From a bacterium (lineage in GTDB: Bacteria > JALSQH01), in contig JALSQH010000038.1 of NCBI GenBank assembly GCA_026985515.1, positions 1 through 17,981 on the forward strand: a stretch of 17,981 bases of DNA, given 5' to 3'. The notes beneath the pieces were generated by a model, which saw nothing but the letters and a program-made list of their open reading frames with translations, was not told the DNA's origin and ran no database searches. Position numbers and translations under genes: made by a program. Of this stretch, positions 7,885 through 15,974 are shown one piece after another; position 1 is the first letter of the stretch, and every line of letters begins with the position of its first letter.

Positions 7885-9751
7885 GGGCAAGTATTCCGGA
7901 AATGATCTCTTTTATTCTCCTGTAGAGACCATCTTCGTCAAGACCTGCAAGTCTCCGGAGATCAGATTGGCTTCCAACAGGTGGGAAACAGTCATTGAGA
8001 CCGATTCTGAAAACAGGTGGCCCCGACCTTTCACTGTAGAATTCCGCAACGGCTCCACCAAGCCCGCCTATGATACTGTTTTCCTCCACAGTTATGGCAA
8101 AAGGTTCAGACTCAAAACTCCTCAGCATCTCACTGTCAAGTGGTTTCACAAAACGCGCATTTACAACTGCTATTTTGATACCATCTTTCCTCAACCTTTC
8201 AGCAACTTTAAGTACAGGATACACCGGATAACCTGCAGCAAAAATAACTCCATGCTCCCCATCAGAGAGAATTTCCCACTTCCCCTCCTCAATAAAGACA
8301 AAATCATCAGTGACTTCCACTCCTACTCCCGCTCCTCTGGGATACCTTATCGCTTTTGGACCTTTTTCCCATCTGAAAGCTGAGTAAAGCAGGTTTTTCA
8401 ATTCATTTTCATCCTTCGGCACCGCAATTGTGAAATTGGGAATTAGCCGCAGATAGCTAAGATCAAAAATACCATGATGGGTGGGACCATCCTCCCCCAC
8501 AATTCCTGCCCTGTCAAGAGCAAAAATAACTGGCAATTTCTGGATGGCAACATCATGGATAAGTTGATCAAAAGCCCTCTGCAAAAATGTGGAGTAAATA
8601 GCCACCACCGGCTTTAAACCTTTAATAGCCATGCCAGCAGCAAACAGTACAGCATGCTGCTCAGCAATACCAACATCAAAAAATCTATCGGGAAAAACTT
8701 CTTTGAACTTATTCAGACCGGTCCCCGTTGGCATGGCTGCGGTTATTGCAACAATATCCTCATCTTCTCTGGCAAGTTTTATAAGTGTATCCGCAAAAAC
8801 AGAAGTATAACTTCTTGGCTTATTGCTTTTAATAACTTCACCAGTTTTAACATCAAAAGGACCTATACCGTGAAACTTTTCAGGGTCACTTTCTGCAGGA
8901 GGATAACCTTTCCCCTTTTTCGTGACCACATGAATAAGAAGAGGCCTTTCTTGTATCTTTGCATTTTCAAAAACCTCAATCAGCTCCTCAATCCTGTGTC
9001 CATTAATTAGACCAACATATACAAAACCCATTGCTTCAAAGAGGGCGCTGGGAGCAAGCAAACTTTTTATTGAATCCTCAATTTTTCTTACAAGTTCAAT
9101 GGCACCAGGTGTACCGATTTTTCTCAGAAAGTTTTTCACCTCATTTCTGAGAGAAGTCATGAACCTGCCGGTCATTTTTCTGCTGAGAAAAGAGGAAATT
9201 GCTCCAACATTGGGAGAGATACTCATTCCATTATCATTCAAAACGACAATAATATCTTTATCGCTGTCTCCCGCGTTATTCAAAGCTTCAAAGGCAACCC
9301 CAGCAGTCAGAGCTCCATCTCCAATAATTGCAACTACCTTCGTATCTTTCTTTCCTTTCCTATCAAGAGCCTCTCTTATGCCAAGAGCAGCCGAGATTGA
9401 TGTACTGCTGTGACCTGCCCCGAAAACATCATACTCACTTTCCTCAATGGATAAAAACCCGCTAATACCGTTAAATTTTCGGAGTTCTTTAAATTCATCT
9501 CTTCTTCCTGTAATGATTTTATGAGCGTATGCCTGGTGTCCAACATCCCATACCAGTATATCCTCAGGTGTGTTGAAAACATAGTGAAGGGCAATGGCAA
9601 GTTCCACCGCTCCAAGGCTTGGTGCAAGATGTCCGCCATTTTTTGAAACCACATCTATTATGTAATTCCTGATTTCTTTTGCCAGAGTGTAAAGTTCATC
9701 AACAGATAATTTTCTTATGTCTTCCGGGGAGTTAACCTTTTCAAGAAGCAT
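7877..9751 (-). CDS. dxs: 1-deoxy-D-xylulose-5-phosphate synthase
   Basis: 624 residues, full length for DXS. It condenses pyruvate with glyceraldehyde 3-phosphate, releasing CO2, to give DXP, the first step of the MEP isoprenoid pathway and a precursor of thiamine and pyridoxal. Visible hallmarks: VWDVGHQAYAHK near 67-78 with the active-site His, the thiamine-diphosphate motif GDGALTAG at 144-151 with N-x-N-G-M-S-I-S near 172-178, and DRAGIVGEDGPTHHG in the second half, typical of DXS rather than transketolase. The ATG is preceded by AGGAGG (9757-9762) that overlaps the stop of the upstream polyprenyl synthetase gene; the gap is 9 bases. Placement next to that gene joins supply and chain elongation of C5 units in one transcript. 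Confidence 0.96.
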   Translation of the reverse strand: MLLEKVNSPEDIRKLSVDELYTLAKEIRNYIIDVVSKNGGHLAPSLGAVELAIALHYVFNTPEDILVWDVGHQAYAHKIITGRRDEFKELRKFNGISGFLSIEESEYDVFGAGHSSTSISAALGIREALDRKGKKDTKVVAIIGDGALTAGVAFEALNNAGDSDKDIIVVLNDNGMSISPNVGAISSFLSRKMTGRFMTSLRNEVKNFLRKIGTPGAIELVRKIEDSIKSLLAPSALFEAMGFVYVGLINGHRIEELIEVFENAKIQERPLLIHVVTKKGKGYPPAESDPEKFHGIGPFDVKTGEVIKSNKPRSYTSVFADTLIKLAREDEDIVAITAAMPTGTGLNKFKEVFPDRFFDVGIAEQHAVLFAAGMAIKGLKPVVAIYSTFLQRAFDQLIHDVAIQKLPVIFALDRAGIVGEDGPTHHGIFDLSYLRLIPNFTIAVPKDENELKNLLYSAFRWEKGPKAIRYPRGAGVGVEVTDDFVFIEEGKWEILSDGEHGVIFAAGYPVYPVLKVAERLRKDGIKIAVVNARFVKPLDSEMLRSFESEPFAITVEENSIIGGLGGAVAEFYSERSGPPVFRIGLNDCFPPVGSQSDLRRLAGLDEDGLYRRIKEIISGILAHG

Positions 9752-9760
9752 TTTTTCCTC

Positions 9761-10639
9761 CTAAAACTCCCTTTCTCCAATAAATTTTACCAGTTTCTCA
9801 AGATTACTACCAGAGGGAATAATGGAGAGGAGTTCCTCAAGAATAGCGTTTTTAAAGATTACAGCATTCTCAAGACCAAGTATGGTTACAAAGGTGTTCT
9901 TTCCCCTCTCTCTATCCTTATGCAATTTCTTTCCCACCTTTTTCTCATCCCCAGTCTCATCAAGTATGTCATCCACAATCTGAAATAAAAGTCCCGTCCT
10001 GCTTCCAACTTTTTTCCACATATCTATTTCCTCTTCGCTTCTTCCAGCCAGAATGGCAGGTCCAGCCACTGATGCTTCTATCAGTTTACCCGTTTTGAAA
10101 AGAGCCATCTTTTCAACTTCATTCTGATTAAGCCTTCTTTTCTCTCCCTCAATGTCAATTTGCTGACCTGCAACCATCCCTTCCACACCTGCGTTCAGAG
10201 CAACATATCCCACAACTCTGAGCACCCTTTCAGAAGGGAAATTTCCTGCAAGACCATTGCTCAACACAAAAAAAGCATGGGTTAATAAAGCATCACCGGC
10301 AAGGATGGCTGTTGCTTCATCATATTTTTTATGCACAGTAGGTTTTCCCCTTCTGAAATCATCATTATCCATGGCTGGAAGATCATCATGAATCAAAGAA
10401 TATGTGTGAATCATCTCTATACCAGCAGCAAAGGGTAAAATATCCTCCTTCTCTACTCCAAGAAGTTCAGAAACGGCAAATGAAAGGAGTGGCCTGACCC
10501 TCTTTCCTCCAGAAAAAACAGCATACCTCATAGCATCAAATAACCTTTCTGCTCCATTTTCAGAAAAAGCCAAGAGATCTCTCAGATACTTATCAATCAG
10601 CTCGCGGTTTTCTTCCATCCAGGAGTGGAAATCTCTCAA
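9761..10639 (-). CDS. ispA: Short-chain polyprenyl diphosphate synthase (farnesyl/geranylgeranyl type)
   Basis: 292 residues, typical for bacterial farnesyl diphosphate synthases. It elongates DMAPP with IPP to a C15 or C20 diphosphate in the cytoplasm. The first Asp-rich motif is DDLPAMD (D85, D86, D91) followed by the RRGKPT loop; the second is DDILDETG (D223, D224, D227); GGKRVRP at 44-50 binds diphosphate. Sequence alone does not fix the product length, so the symbol means family. The start is TTG at 10639-10637: AGGAGG sits exactly 5 bases upstream, whereas the first in-frame ATG (residue 8) lies 20 bases further into the gene. The upstream gene's TGA directly abuts this TTG, implying translational coupling. 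dxs follows after 9 bases. Confidence 0.93.
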   Translation of the reverse strand: MRDFHSWMEENRELIDKYLRDLLAFSENGAERLFDAMRYAVFSGGKRVRPLLSFAVSELLGVEKEDILPFAAGIEMIHTYSLIHDDLPAMDNDDFRRGKPTVHKKYDEATAILAGDALLTHAFFVLSNGLAGNFPSERVLRVVGYVALNAGVEGMVAGQQIDIEGEKRRLNQNEVEKMALFKTGKLIEASVAGPAILAGRSEEEIDMWKKVGSRTGLLFQIVDDILDETGDEKKVGKKLHKDRERGKNTFVTILGLENAVIFKNAILEELLSIIPSGSNLEKLVKFIGEREF

Positions 10640-11392
10640 TCATGCCTCCTCTTCATTAACTTCAGCCTCAATATCGTAGTAAACAATCCTCATACAGTTT
10701 GGACAGGTGAAAATTTCCTTTGATTCCTCCTTTCCATATGCCGCTCTCTGAAGCTGAATATACATCTGAGGGGGAACATTCATAAAACAACCCTGACACA
10801 CTTCATCAACAACTGGTACCACTACAGGAAGTGGAAGTGTATTTTTCAGCATTTCATATTTCCTCAGCAGCTCAGGGGATATCTCCTCGAGAAATTCTTT
10901 TCTCTTTTCTTCAAACTTTTCCAGTTCAGCCTGTAATTCCTGTATCCTTTTATTAACAAACTCTTCAAGCTCAGTAACCTCTTTCAGAAGAGCATCATAT
11001 TTTTCTTTTCTCCTGTTATACTCGCCCTCAATCTTTTCAAGCTCTTCAAGGAGTTCTTCAAGTTCTCTGTCATATTCCTCAATGGCTTTTTTGGCAAATC
11101 CTATTTCTCTCATGATTGCGTTGTATTCCTTAACAGTCTTGATGACCCGTAGATTTGCCTCCAGACTTTTCTTTCTTTCTATTTCTGTTTTCTGCTCCGC
11201 TTCCTTTGAGTCCATTTCACCCTTTATCTCATTCAACTCTTTTTCCACCTCTTTTAGATCACTTTCAAGCTGTGAAAGCTGTTCTTTTTTCCTGTTCAGG
11301 TTCTTTGGCAGCTCGCTCAGTTCCCTAGCAATCTTTTCAATTTCTTCGTCAACTTCCTGAAGCTTTAGCAATTTTCTTATCTGGCTTTGCAA
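10640..11392 (-). CDS. C4-type zinc-ribbon protein with long N-terminal coiled coil
   Basis: 250 residues. Residues about 12-175 are almost continuous heptad-like Glu/Lys/Leu sequence, an antiparallel coiled coil by analogy with the family. The C-terminus holds a zinc ribbon, C-Q-G-C near residue 200 and C-P-N-C about 30 residues later, with 'VDEVCQGCF' and 'QLQRA' as in the C4-type zinc-ribbon (CT398-like) family. Members are common beside nif3-like genes; a nucleic-acid-binding or trafficking role has been suggested, but the function is not established. The start is TTG at 11392-11390, backed by AAAGGAGG (11400-11407) 7 bases upstream, which overlaps the stop of the nif3-like gene. The stop TGA touches the start of the polyprenyl synthetase gene. 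Confidence 0.88.
   Translation of the reverse strand: MQSQIRKLLKLQEVDEEIEKIARELSELPKNLNRKKEQLSQLESDLKEVEKELNEIKGEMDSKEAEQKTEIERKKSLEANLRVIKTVKEYNAIMREIGFAKKAIEEYDRELEELLEELEKIEGEYNRRKEKYDALLKEVTELEEFVNKRIQELQAELEKFEEKRKEFLEEISPELLRKYEMLKNTLPLPVVVPVVDEVCQGCFMNVPPQMYIQLQRAAYGKEESKEIFTCPNCMRIVYYDIEAEVNEEEA
10645..10650 (-). promoter_or_regulatory. Ribosome binding site that fixes a TTG start (polyprenyl synthase)
   Basis: AGGAGG within the last codons of the zinc-ribbon gene lies 5 bases before TTG 10639-10637. The order SD, TGA, TTG with no gap favours termination-reinitiation coupling between the two genes. Confidence 0.75.
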
Positions 11393-11399
11393 TTCTATT

Positions 11400-11407
11400 C
11401 CTCCTTT
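11400..11407 (-). promoter_or_regulatory. Ribosome binding site that fixes a TTG start (zinc-ribbon gene)
   Basis: AAAGGAGG, an eight-base anti-16S match, lies 7 bases before TTG 11392-11390 and overlaps the stop codon of the preceding gene. No ATG lies at a comparable distance, so the TTG is the supported start. Confidence 0.75.
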
Positions 11408-12200
11408 AAAAGTTAATCCATTTTATCAAAATATCAGTGTCAACTACTTCAACTTTAACATCAATTTCTTTCTCAGAAAGCCATCCTGTGAGTAGCTCTT
11501 TAAGGTGCATAAAACCCCACTTTTCAATGGAATGATCAACTGAAATAATATTCAGTCCCAGAAGAAAATTGTCTATCATATCGTGATATTTAACATCCGA
11601 TGTGATGAAGAGATCTATATTCATTTTTCTCACTTCAGATATGAGGGAGGAACAGCTGCCACCACACAGGGCATAATTCTTTACCCTGGCATCAGGATCA
11701 ACTACTCTCACAGGAAGAGAAAAAGCTCTTGAAATTTTATCTGCAATTTCAGAAACCGGGATTGAATATGGAAAATCACCCCACACACCGAGACCCCATT
11801 CACCTCCAGATAGAACAGGTCCACTTATCGGAAGGTCAAGTTCCTTTGCAAGATTCACTGAAATTCCAAATGGGGCTTTGTCAAAATTGGTATGAAGGGC
11901 AATAACAGAGAGTCTATTTTCAATTGCTCCCGTTATGAAACTTCCAGGCCAGTGCTCATCATCAATCTGCTTTATCGGAGAAAAAAGAAGGGGGTGATGG
12001 GTAATAAGAACATTAAAACCCCCTTCGACACACTGTTCGATTGTTTTTAAAGTCGGATTGAGAGAGATCAGGATGCCGTGAACCTCTTCCCCCAGAAAAC
12101 CAACCTGTAGCCCTGAATTATCCCACTCCTCACTCCAGCTAAATGGGATTTTTTCATCAAGAAAGATGATCAGTTGAGAAACATTAAATTTTTTACCCAC
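11406..12200 (-). CDS. Nif3-like dinuclear metal-centre protein (YbgI/YqfO family)
   Basis: 264 residues, the short YbgI-type length without the PII-like insert of YqfO. Metal-ligand motifs are visible: LITHHPLLF (two His), HTNFD, and a C-terminal 'VDHSIEKWG' where family members have a GH-x-x-x-E signature. The N-terminal NSGLQVG is also characteristic. The family forms hexameric rings with paired metal ions; a GTP cyclohydrolase I type 2 activity has been proposed, but the role is not settled. The start is GTG at 12200-12198 after AAAGG, because no in-frame ATG lies nearby. This is the first gene of the five-gene minus-strand operon and begins just after the tRNA terminator. Confidence 0.9.
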   Translation of the reverse strand: MGKKFNVSQLIIFLDEKIPFSWSEEWDNSGLQVGFLGEEVHGILISLNPTLKTIEQCVEGGFNVLITHHPLLFSPIKQIDDEHWPGSFITGAIENRLSVIALHTNFDKAPFGISVNLAKELDLPISGPVLSGGEWGLGVWGDFPYSIPVSEIADKISRAFSLPVRVVDPDARVKNYALCGGSCSSLISEVRKMNIDLFITSDVKYHDMIDNFLLGLNIISVDHSIEKWGFMHLKELLTGWLSEKEIDVKVEVVDTDILIKWINF

Positions 12201-12211
12201 TTTTAACCTTT

Positions 12212-12250
12212 AATTTTTTAAAAAAAAAGCACTCATTAACGAGTGCTTTT
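12212..12250 (-). terminator. Intrinsic terminator of the two-tRNA operon
   Basis: A hairpin with arms AAAAGCACTC (12225-12234) and GAGTGCTTTT (12241-12250) around a six-base loop, followed on the minus strand by a run of about ten T (to near 12219). It is placed about 50 bases after the 3' end of the second tRNA and before the nif3-like start. The short T run at the opposite side makes weak bidirectional action possible, but nothing needs terminating on the plus strand here. Confidence 0.8.
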
Positions 12251-12299
12251 AGCATGATAAGATCTCTGCATCTATAAAACAGCTTCATTTTTTTCAAAG

Positions 12300-12376
12300 T
12301 GGTGGGCCCACCTGGACTCGAACCAGGGACCTAGCGGTTATGAGCCGCTTGCTCTAGCCAGCTGAGCTATGGGCCC
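12300..12376 (-). tRNA. tRNA with CAU anticodon, probably tRNA-Ile2 (alternatively elongator tRNA-Met)
   Basis: 77 bases with encoded CCA. Acceptor stem GGGCCCA/TGGGCCC, D stem GCTC/GAGC, anticodon stem AGCGG/CCGCT around loop CTCATAA, variable loop AGGTC, T arm CCTGG-TTCGAGT-CCAGG, discriminator A. It is not the initiator, because pair 1-72 is matched and the anticodon stem lacks the three-GC run. The loop and flanks (GGCTCATAACCG), the C4-G69 and C5-G68 pairs and the T arm resemble bacterial tRNA-Ile2, whose C34 is modified to lysidine by TilS, more than elongator Met. Ile2 is therefore preferred, but not proven. It follows tRNA-Leu by 11 bases. Confidence 0.9.
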
Positions 12377-12387
12377 ATCCCATCACC

Positions 12388-12475
12388 TGGTGCCGGGGGC
12401 CGGACTCGAACCGGCACGTCCCAGGGGGACAGGGGATTTTAAGTCCCCTGCGTCTACCAGTTCCGCCACCCCGGC
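12388..12475 (-). tRNA. tRNA-Leu (anticodon UAA)
   Basis: 88 bases with encoded CCA. Acceptor stem GCCGGGG/CCCCGGC with discriminator A, anticodon stem GGGGA/TCCCC around loop CTTAAAA (anticodon TAA), a long class II variable arm with stem GTCCC/GGGAC, and T arm GCCGG-TTCGAGT-CCGGC. The long arm and A73 fit leucine identity; it reads UUA and UUG. First of two tRNAs in the minus-strand unit. Confidence 0.97.
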
Positions 12476-12492
12476 TCTTCCAACCGTGGATT

Positions 12493-12521
12493 ATGATATC
12501 ACATTCAAACGGTGCTTTCAA
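12493..12521 (-). promoter_or_regulatory. Promoter of the tRNA-Leu / tRNA-CAU operon
   Basis: On the minus strand TTGAAA (12521-12516), 17 bases, then TATCAT (12498-12493). The predicted start is near 12486, about 11 bases before the mature tRNA-Leu 5' end, a normal leader for a tRNA operon. It is divergent from the lipA promoter. Confidence 0.65.
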
Positions 12522-12539
12522 GAATCGATACCCTTTAAA

Positions 12540-12568
12540 TTGCCATAATCCTACCATTATGGTAAACT
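12540..12568 (+). promoter_or_regulatory. Promoter of the lipA-alaC-hom operon
   Basis: TTGCCA (12540-12545), 17 bases, TAAACT (12563-12568). The predicted start is near 12575, only 22 bases before the lipA ATG. A 7-base inverted repeat fills the space between the two boxes and is listed separately. Confidence 0.5.
12543..12562. promoter_or_regulatory. Inverted repeat inside the lipA promoter, candidate operator
   Basis: Arms CCATAAT (12543-12549) and ATTATGG (12556-12562) are perfect complements separated by six bases. The element overlaps the end of the -35 box and spans the whole spacer up to the -10 box, a position where a bound dimer would block RNA polymerase. I do not recognise the regulator. 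Confidence 0.45.
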
Positions 12569-12596
12569 ATTTACTCTGAAAATTTTGAAATAAATT

Positions 12597-13463
12597 ATGG
12601 TTGCGTCCATGCTGAGAGAGGAAGAACAAATAAAAAAGAAAATAGATTTCAGAGCGATCCACGAAGTAAAAAAAATACTTCGTACTTCCCGGCTCCATAC
12701 AGTTTGTGAAGAAGCGAAGTGCCCCAACATTGTTGAATGCTTCCAGAAGCCCACTGCTACATTTCTTATTTTAGGTGACATATGTACAAGGAACTGCCGA
12801 TTCTGCAGCATTAAGAAGGGTAAACCATTTCCACCTGATCCCTACGAACCCTTCCATCTTGCCATCACATCAAAGCTGATGGGTCTGAAACATGTCGTCA
12901 TAACCTCGGTAACAAGAGACGATTTACCGGATGGAGGAGCAGAGCATTTTGCAAAATCAATAAGGTTTGTAAGGGACGTCACAGGTGCAACAGTGGAGGT
13001 TCTCACACCAGATTTCAAGGGCAAAAGAGACGCCATAGACAAAGTTATTGACGCACATCCAGAGATTTTTAACCACAATGTTGAGACGGTGCCTTCCCTC
13101 TACAGAAGAGTAAGACCCCAGGCGGATTATGCGAGATCTCTTCATGTGCTGGAATATGTGAAAGCAAAAGACCCTTCAATTCTCACAAAATCGGGATTGA
13201 TGGTTGGACTCGGGGAAACCCTGAAAGAAGTTAAAAAGGTTATGGTGGATCTGAAAAATGCAGGGTGCGACATCGTCACCATCGGGCAGTACTTCCAGCC
13301 TACCAGAAAACAGCTTCCGGTGCATGAACTGATAAGTAGCGAGAAGTATGAAGAGCTTACAGAGTTTGGAAAAGAAATTGGAATAAAATACGTATTTGCA
13401 GGGAGATACGTGAGGAGTTCATATAATGCAGCGGAAATATACGCTCTTTTAAAAGGAGTTTAG
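12597..13463 (+). CDS. lipA: Lipoyl synthase
   Basis: 288 residues. LipA inserts two sulfur atoms into protein-bound octanoate to form the lipoyl cofactor of 2-oxoacid dehydrogenases and the glycine cleavage system. Both clusters are encoded: the auxiliary cluster C37-x4-C42-x5-C48 and the radical SAM motif C63-x3-C67-x2-C70. The conserved Ser near the C-terminus is in RSSYNA (residues 273-278). The N-terminus is short and lacks the usual K-P-x-W segment. It cannot be extended, because an in-frame TAA sits at 12591-12593. No ribosome binding site precedes the ATG at 12597; an ATG at 12609 is the alternative. alaC begins one base after the stop, so this is the first gene of the plus-strand operon. 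LipB or LplA is not in the window. Confidence 0.95.
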   Translation: MVASMLREEEQIKKKIDFRAIHEVKKILRTSRLHTVCEEAKCPNIVECFQKPTATFLILGDICTRNCRFCSIKKGKPFPPDPYEPFHLAITSKLMGLKHVVITSVTRDDLPDGGAEHFAKSIRFVRDVTGATVEVLTPDFKGKRDAIDKVIDAHPEIFNHNVETVPSLYRRVRPQADYARSLHVLEYVKAKDPSILTKSGLMVGLGETLKEVKKVMVDLKNAGCDIVTIGQYFQPTRKQLPVHELISSEKYEELTEFGKEIGIKYVFAGRYVRSSYNAAEIYALLKGV

Positions 13464-13464
13464 A

Positions 13465-14670
13465 ATGAATGGAGAGGAAAAATTTCCGAAAATTCAGAGA
13501 CTTCCCCCCTATGTTTTCAATATAGTCAACGAATTGAAGATTGCCGCACGCCGGACAGGGGAAGATATAGTTGACCTTGGAATGGGTAACCCCGATTTAC
13601 CCACCCCCAGACACATTGTGGAAAAATTAAAAGAAGCAGTGGATAATCCAAGAAACCATCGATACTCGGTTTCAAGGGGTATCTATAAACTCCGACTCGC
13701 CATTGCCAACTGGTATAAAAGGAAATTTAACGTTGATATTGACCCGGAAACAGAAGCAGTGGTAACTATAGGCTCAAAAGAGGGACTTGCACATCTTGTA
13801 CTTGCAATGATCGGCCCGGGAGATGTGGTTATTGTTCCCACACCCAACTATCCCATCCACACATACAGCGTGGTTATTGCAGGTGGAGATGTAAGGCATG
13901 TTCCCCTGGAACCTGACAGATGCTTCATTGAGGATCTGGAAAAAACTGTTAAAGATTCCTGGCCCAGGCCAAAACTCCTGATCATAAATTATCCCAACAA
14001 TCCCACCACAAAAGTGGTTGATCTTGAATTCTTCAAAAGAATAGTTGATTTTGCAAAGGAGAACAATATATACATAATTCATGATTTTGCCTATGCGGAA
14101 CTTGTTTTTGACGGATACAGGGCACCAAGCATCCTGCAGGTACCAGGTGCAAAAGATGTTGCAGTGGAATCCTACTCTCTCTCCAAAACCTACAATATGC
14201 CGGGGTGGAGAGTGGGATTCATGGTGGGTAATAAAGATATGATTCATGCCCTGGCAAGAATTAAAAGTTACCTTGATTATGGAATGTTTCAACCCATTCA
14301 AATTGCATCAATTATCGCTTTAAATGGGCCTCAGGACTGTGTGAAAGAAACAGTTGAGACATACAGAAAGAGGAGAGATGTCTTAATCAGGGGACTGAAA
14401 AATGTAGGATGGGATGTAGAACCACCCCTTGCCACCATGTTTGTATGGGCAAGGATACCAGAACCATTCAGAAAAATGGGTTCACTTGAATTTGCCAAAC
14501 TTCTTCTTAAGGAGGGAAAGGTTGCAGTATCCCCTGGAATTGGATTTGGTAACAATGCAGATGAGTATGTAAGATTCGCCCTTGTGGAAAATGAGCACAG
14601 AATAAGACAGGCTATCAGGGGCATTAGAAGAGTATTCCAGAAGTATGGAGCGGATGGAGGTAAGAAATGA
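13465..14670 (+). CDS. alaC: AlaC-type alanine/pyruvate aminotransferase (class I/II PLP enzyme)
   Basis: 401 residues, fold type I aminotransferase very close to E. coli AlaC (YfdZ). Shared stretches include [25 protein letters not shown] and VAVE followed by [15 protein letters not shown] contacts visible are N178 (NYPNNP), D207 (HDFAYAE) and the Schiff-base K241. The likely reaction is glutamate plus pyruvate giving alanine plus 2-oxoglutarate; a broader substrate range is possible and cannot be read from sequence. The start has AAAGGAG 6 bases upstream. The TGA overlaps the ATG of hom (ATGA), indicating translational coupling. The alaC-hom pairing recurs in several bacterial lineages, so the annotation 'aspartate aminotransferase-like' would also be understandable from context. 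Confidence 0.93.
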   Translation: MNGEEKFPKIQRLPPYVFNIVNELKIAARRTGEDIVDLGMGNPDLPTPRHIVEKLKEAVDNPRNHRYSVSRGIYKLRLAIANWYKRKFNVDIDPETEAVVTIGSKEGLAHLVLAMIGPGDVVIVPTPNYPIHTYSVVIAGGDVRHVPLEPDRCFIEDLEKTVKDSWPRPKLLIINYPNNPTTKVVDLEFFKRIVDFAKENNIYIIHDFAYAELVFDGYRAPSILQVPGAKDVAVESYSLSKTYNMPGWRVGFMVGNKDMIHALARIKSYLDYGMFQPIQIASIIALNGPQDCVKETVETYRKRRDVLIRGLKNVGWDVEPPLATMFVWARIPEPFRKMGSLEFAKLLLKEGKVAVSPGIGFGNNADEYVRFALVENEHRIRQAIRGIRRVFQKYGADGGKK

Positions 14671-15938
14671 AGGAAGTTAAGATTGGTCTGATTGGATTTG
14701 GTACAATTGGTACCGGAATGGTAAAAACCATTTTTCAAAACAGGGAGTGGATAAAAAACAGAACGGGAATTGACCTTAACCTTGTCAAAATTGCAGATAT
14801 AGATATTAAAAGAGAAAGAGAAGTAAAAGTTTCAGAGGATCTTCTGACAACAGATGCCTATGAAATCATAAATGACCCATCCATAGATATTGTTGTGGAA
14901 CTGGTTGGAGGCACCACAGTTGCAAAACAATTTATCATTGATTCCATCAGGAATGGGAAAGCAGTTGTAACCGCCAACAAGGCACTGCTGGCAGAACATG
15001 GCGAAGAAATTTTCAGACTCTCCAGAGAAAAAGGAATTCCCATTGCTTTTGAGGCGAGTGTGGGAGGGGGAATTCCCATAATAAAGGCTATGAGAGAAAG
15101 CTATGCTGCAAACCACATTTCCAGAATTGCAGGAATCGTAAACGGAACATGCAACTATATTCTGACCACCATGGAAAAAGAGGGAAAAGATTTCAGAGAG
15201 GTTCTTGCTGAAGCACAGAAAAATGGATATGCTGAGGCTGACCCATCTCTCGACATTGATGGTGGAGATTCCGCCCATAAACTTGCAATTTTAGCCATGC
15301 TTGCATTTGGTAAAAGAGTTAATCTCAAAGAGATTTACGTTGAAGGCATTTCAAGGATAACTCCTCTCGACATTAAATTTGCCTCTGACTTACACTACAG
15401 AATCAAACTCCTTGCCATAGCAAGAGAAAGAGAAGATGGTGTGGAACTCAGAGTTCATCCAGCCATGGTTCCCGAAGAACATCTTCTTGCAAAGATAGAT
15501 GGAGTTTACAACGCAATTTACCTTGAGGGAGACATTGTGGGTCCAAATCTTCTTTATGGTCAGGGTGCAGGCATGATGGCAACGGCAAGTGCAGTGGTTG
15601 CAGATATAATTGATCTTGCAAGAAAAATAGACTATCCAAGAGTTGAAGAGGACTTCGTAAAATGTGATGGCGACCTGAATATAATACCCATTGAGAAACA
15701 TGTAAGCCCTTTTTATCTCAGATTTCAGGTTGTTGACAAACCCGGCGTGCTTGCAAAGATTGCAGGAATTCTTGGTGATCACGATATATCAATTGCCTCA
15801 ATGATCCAGCCCGAGCGTAGAGAAGGTGAAAGTGTGCCCATTGTTATTATTACCCACGAATCCGTGGAGGGTAATTTGATTAAGGCCATAGAAAAAATTG
15901 ACAAACTTGACATAATCAGGGCAAAACCCAGATCATAA
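14667..15938 (+). CDS. hom: Homoserine dehydrogenase with C-terminal ACT domain
   Basis: 423 residues, a normal length for the monofunctional, ACT-containing form. It reduces aspartate semialdehyde to homoserine with NAD(P)H on the way to threonine and methionine. The N-terminal Rossmann loop is GFGTIGTG (10-17); [11 protein letters not shown] carries catalytic K105; the substrate domain has [10 protein letters not shown] (156-165) and GGDSAHK with K205. Residues about 350-420 form an ACT domain ([18 protein letters not shown]), consistent with allosteric control by threonine, which is inferred. GGAGG lies 6 bases before the ATG. The gene overlaps alaC by four bases and is followed after 36 bases by the ApgM-like gene. 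No aspartate kinase is fused or adjacent. Confidence 0.97.
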   Translation: MKEVKIGLIGFGTIGTGMVKTIFQNREWIKNRTGIDLNLVKIADIDIKREREVKVSEDLLTTDAYEIINDPSIDIVVELVGGTTVAKQFIIDSIRNGKAVVTANKALLAEHGEEIFRLSREKGIPIAFEASVGGGIPIIKAMRESYAANHISRIAGIVNGTCNYILTTMEKEGKDFREVLAEAQKNGYAEADPSLDIDGGDSAHKLAILAMLAFGKRVNLKEIYVEGISRITPLDIKFASDLHYRIKLLAIAREREDGVELRVHPAMVPEEHLLAKIDGVYNAIYLEGDIVGPNLLYGQGAGMMATASAVVADIIDLARKIDYPRVEEDFVKCDGDLNIIPIEKHVSPFYLRFQVVDKPGVLAKIAGILGDHDISIASMIQPERREGESVPIVIITHESVEGNLIKAIEKIDKLDIIRAKPRS

Positions 15939-15974
15939 GAATCGAAGATAACCTGTAAAAACCATGGAGGAGAA

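Noticed and set aside
7861-7890. TTG at 7890 as the tlyA start
   Set aside because: Possible, but ATG at 7884 gives a family-typical N-terminus and the gain is only two residues; kept as an alternative in the tlyA entry.
7883-8383. 166-codon open frame on the plus strand inside dxs
   Set aside because: It lies wholly antisense to a full-length, motif-complete dxs. Its translation has low-complexity, Phe/Ser-rich composition with no family features, as expected from the reverse of a well-coded gene.
12483-12513. ACCGT / ACGGT inverted repeat around the tRNA promoter
   Set aside because: Arms of only five bases, 21 bases apart; expected by chance in this much sequence.
13774-14301. 175-codon open frame on the minus strand inside alaC
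   Set aside because: Antisense to a well-conserved aminotransferase. No ribosome binding site and no recognisable domain.
14832-15278. 148-codon open frame on the minus strand inside hom
   Set aside because: Shadow of the hom reading frame; no start signal and no protein family resemblance.
15939-15974. Possible promoter or terminator between hom and the ApgM-like gene
   Set aside because: The 36 bases contain only a ribosome binding site. I see no hairpin with a T-run and no paired -35/-10 boxes, so the genes are treated as one operon.
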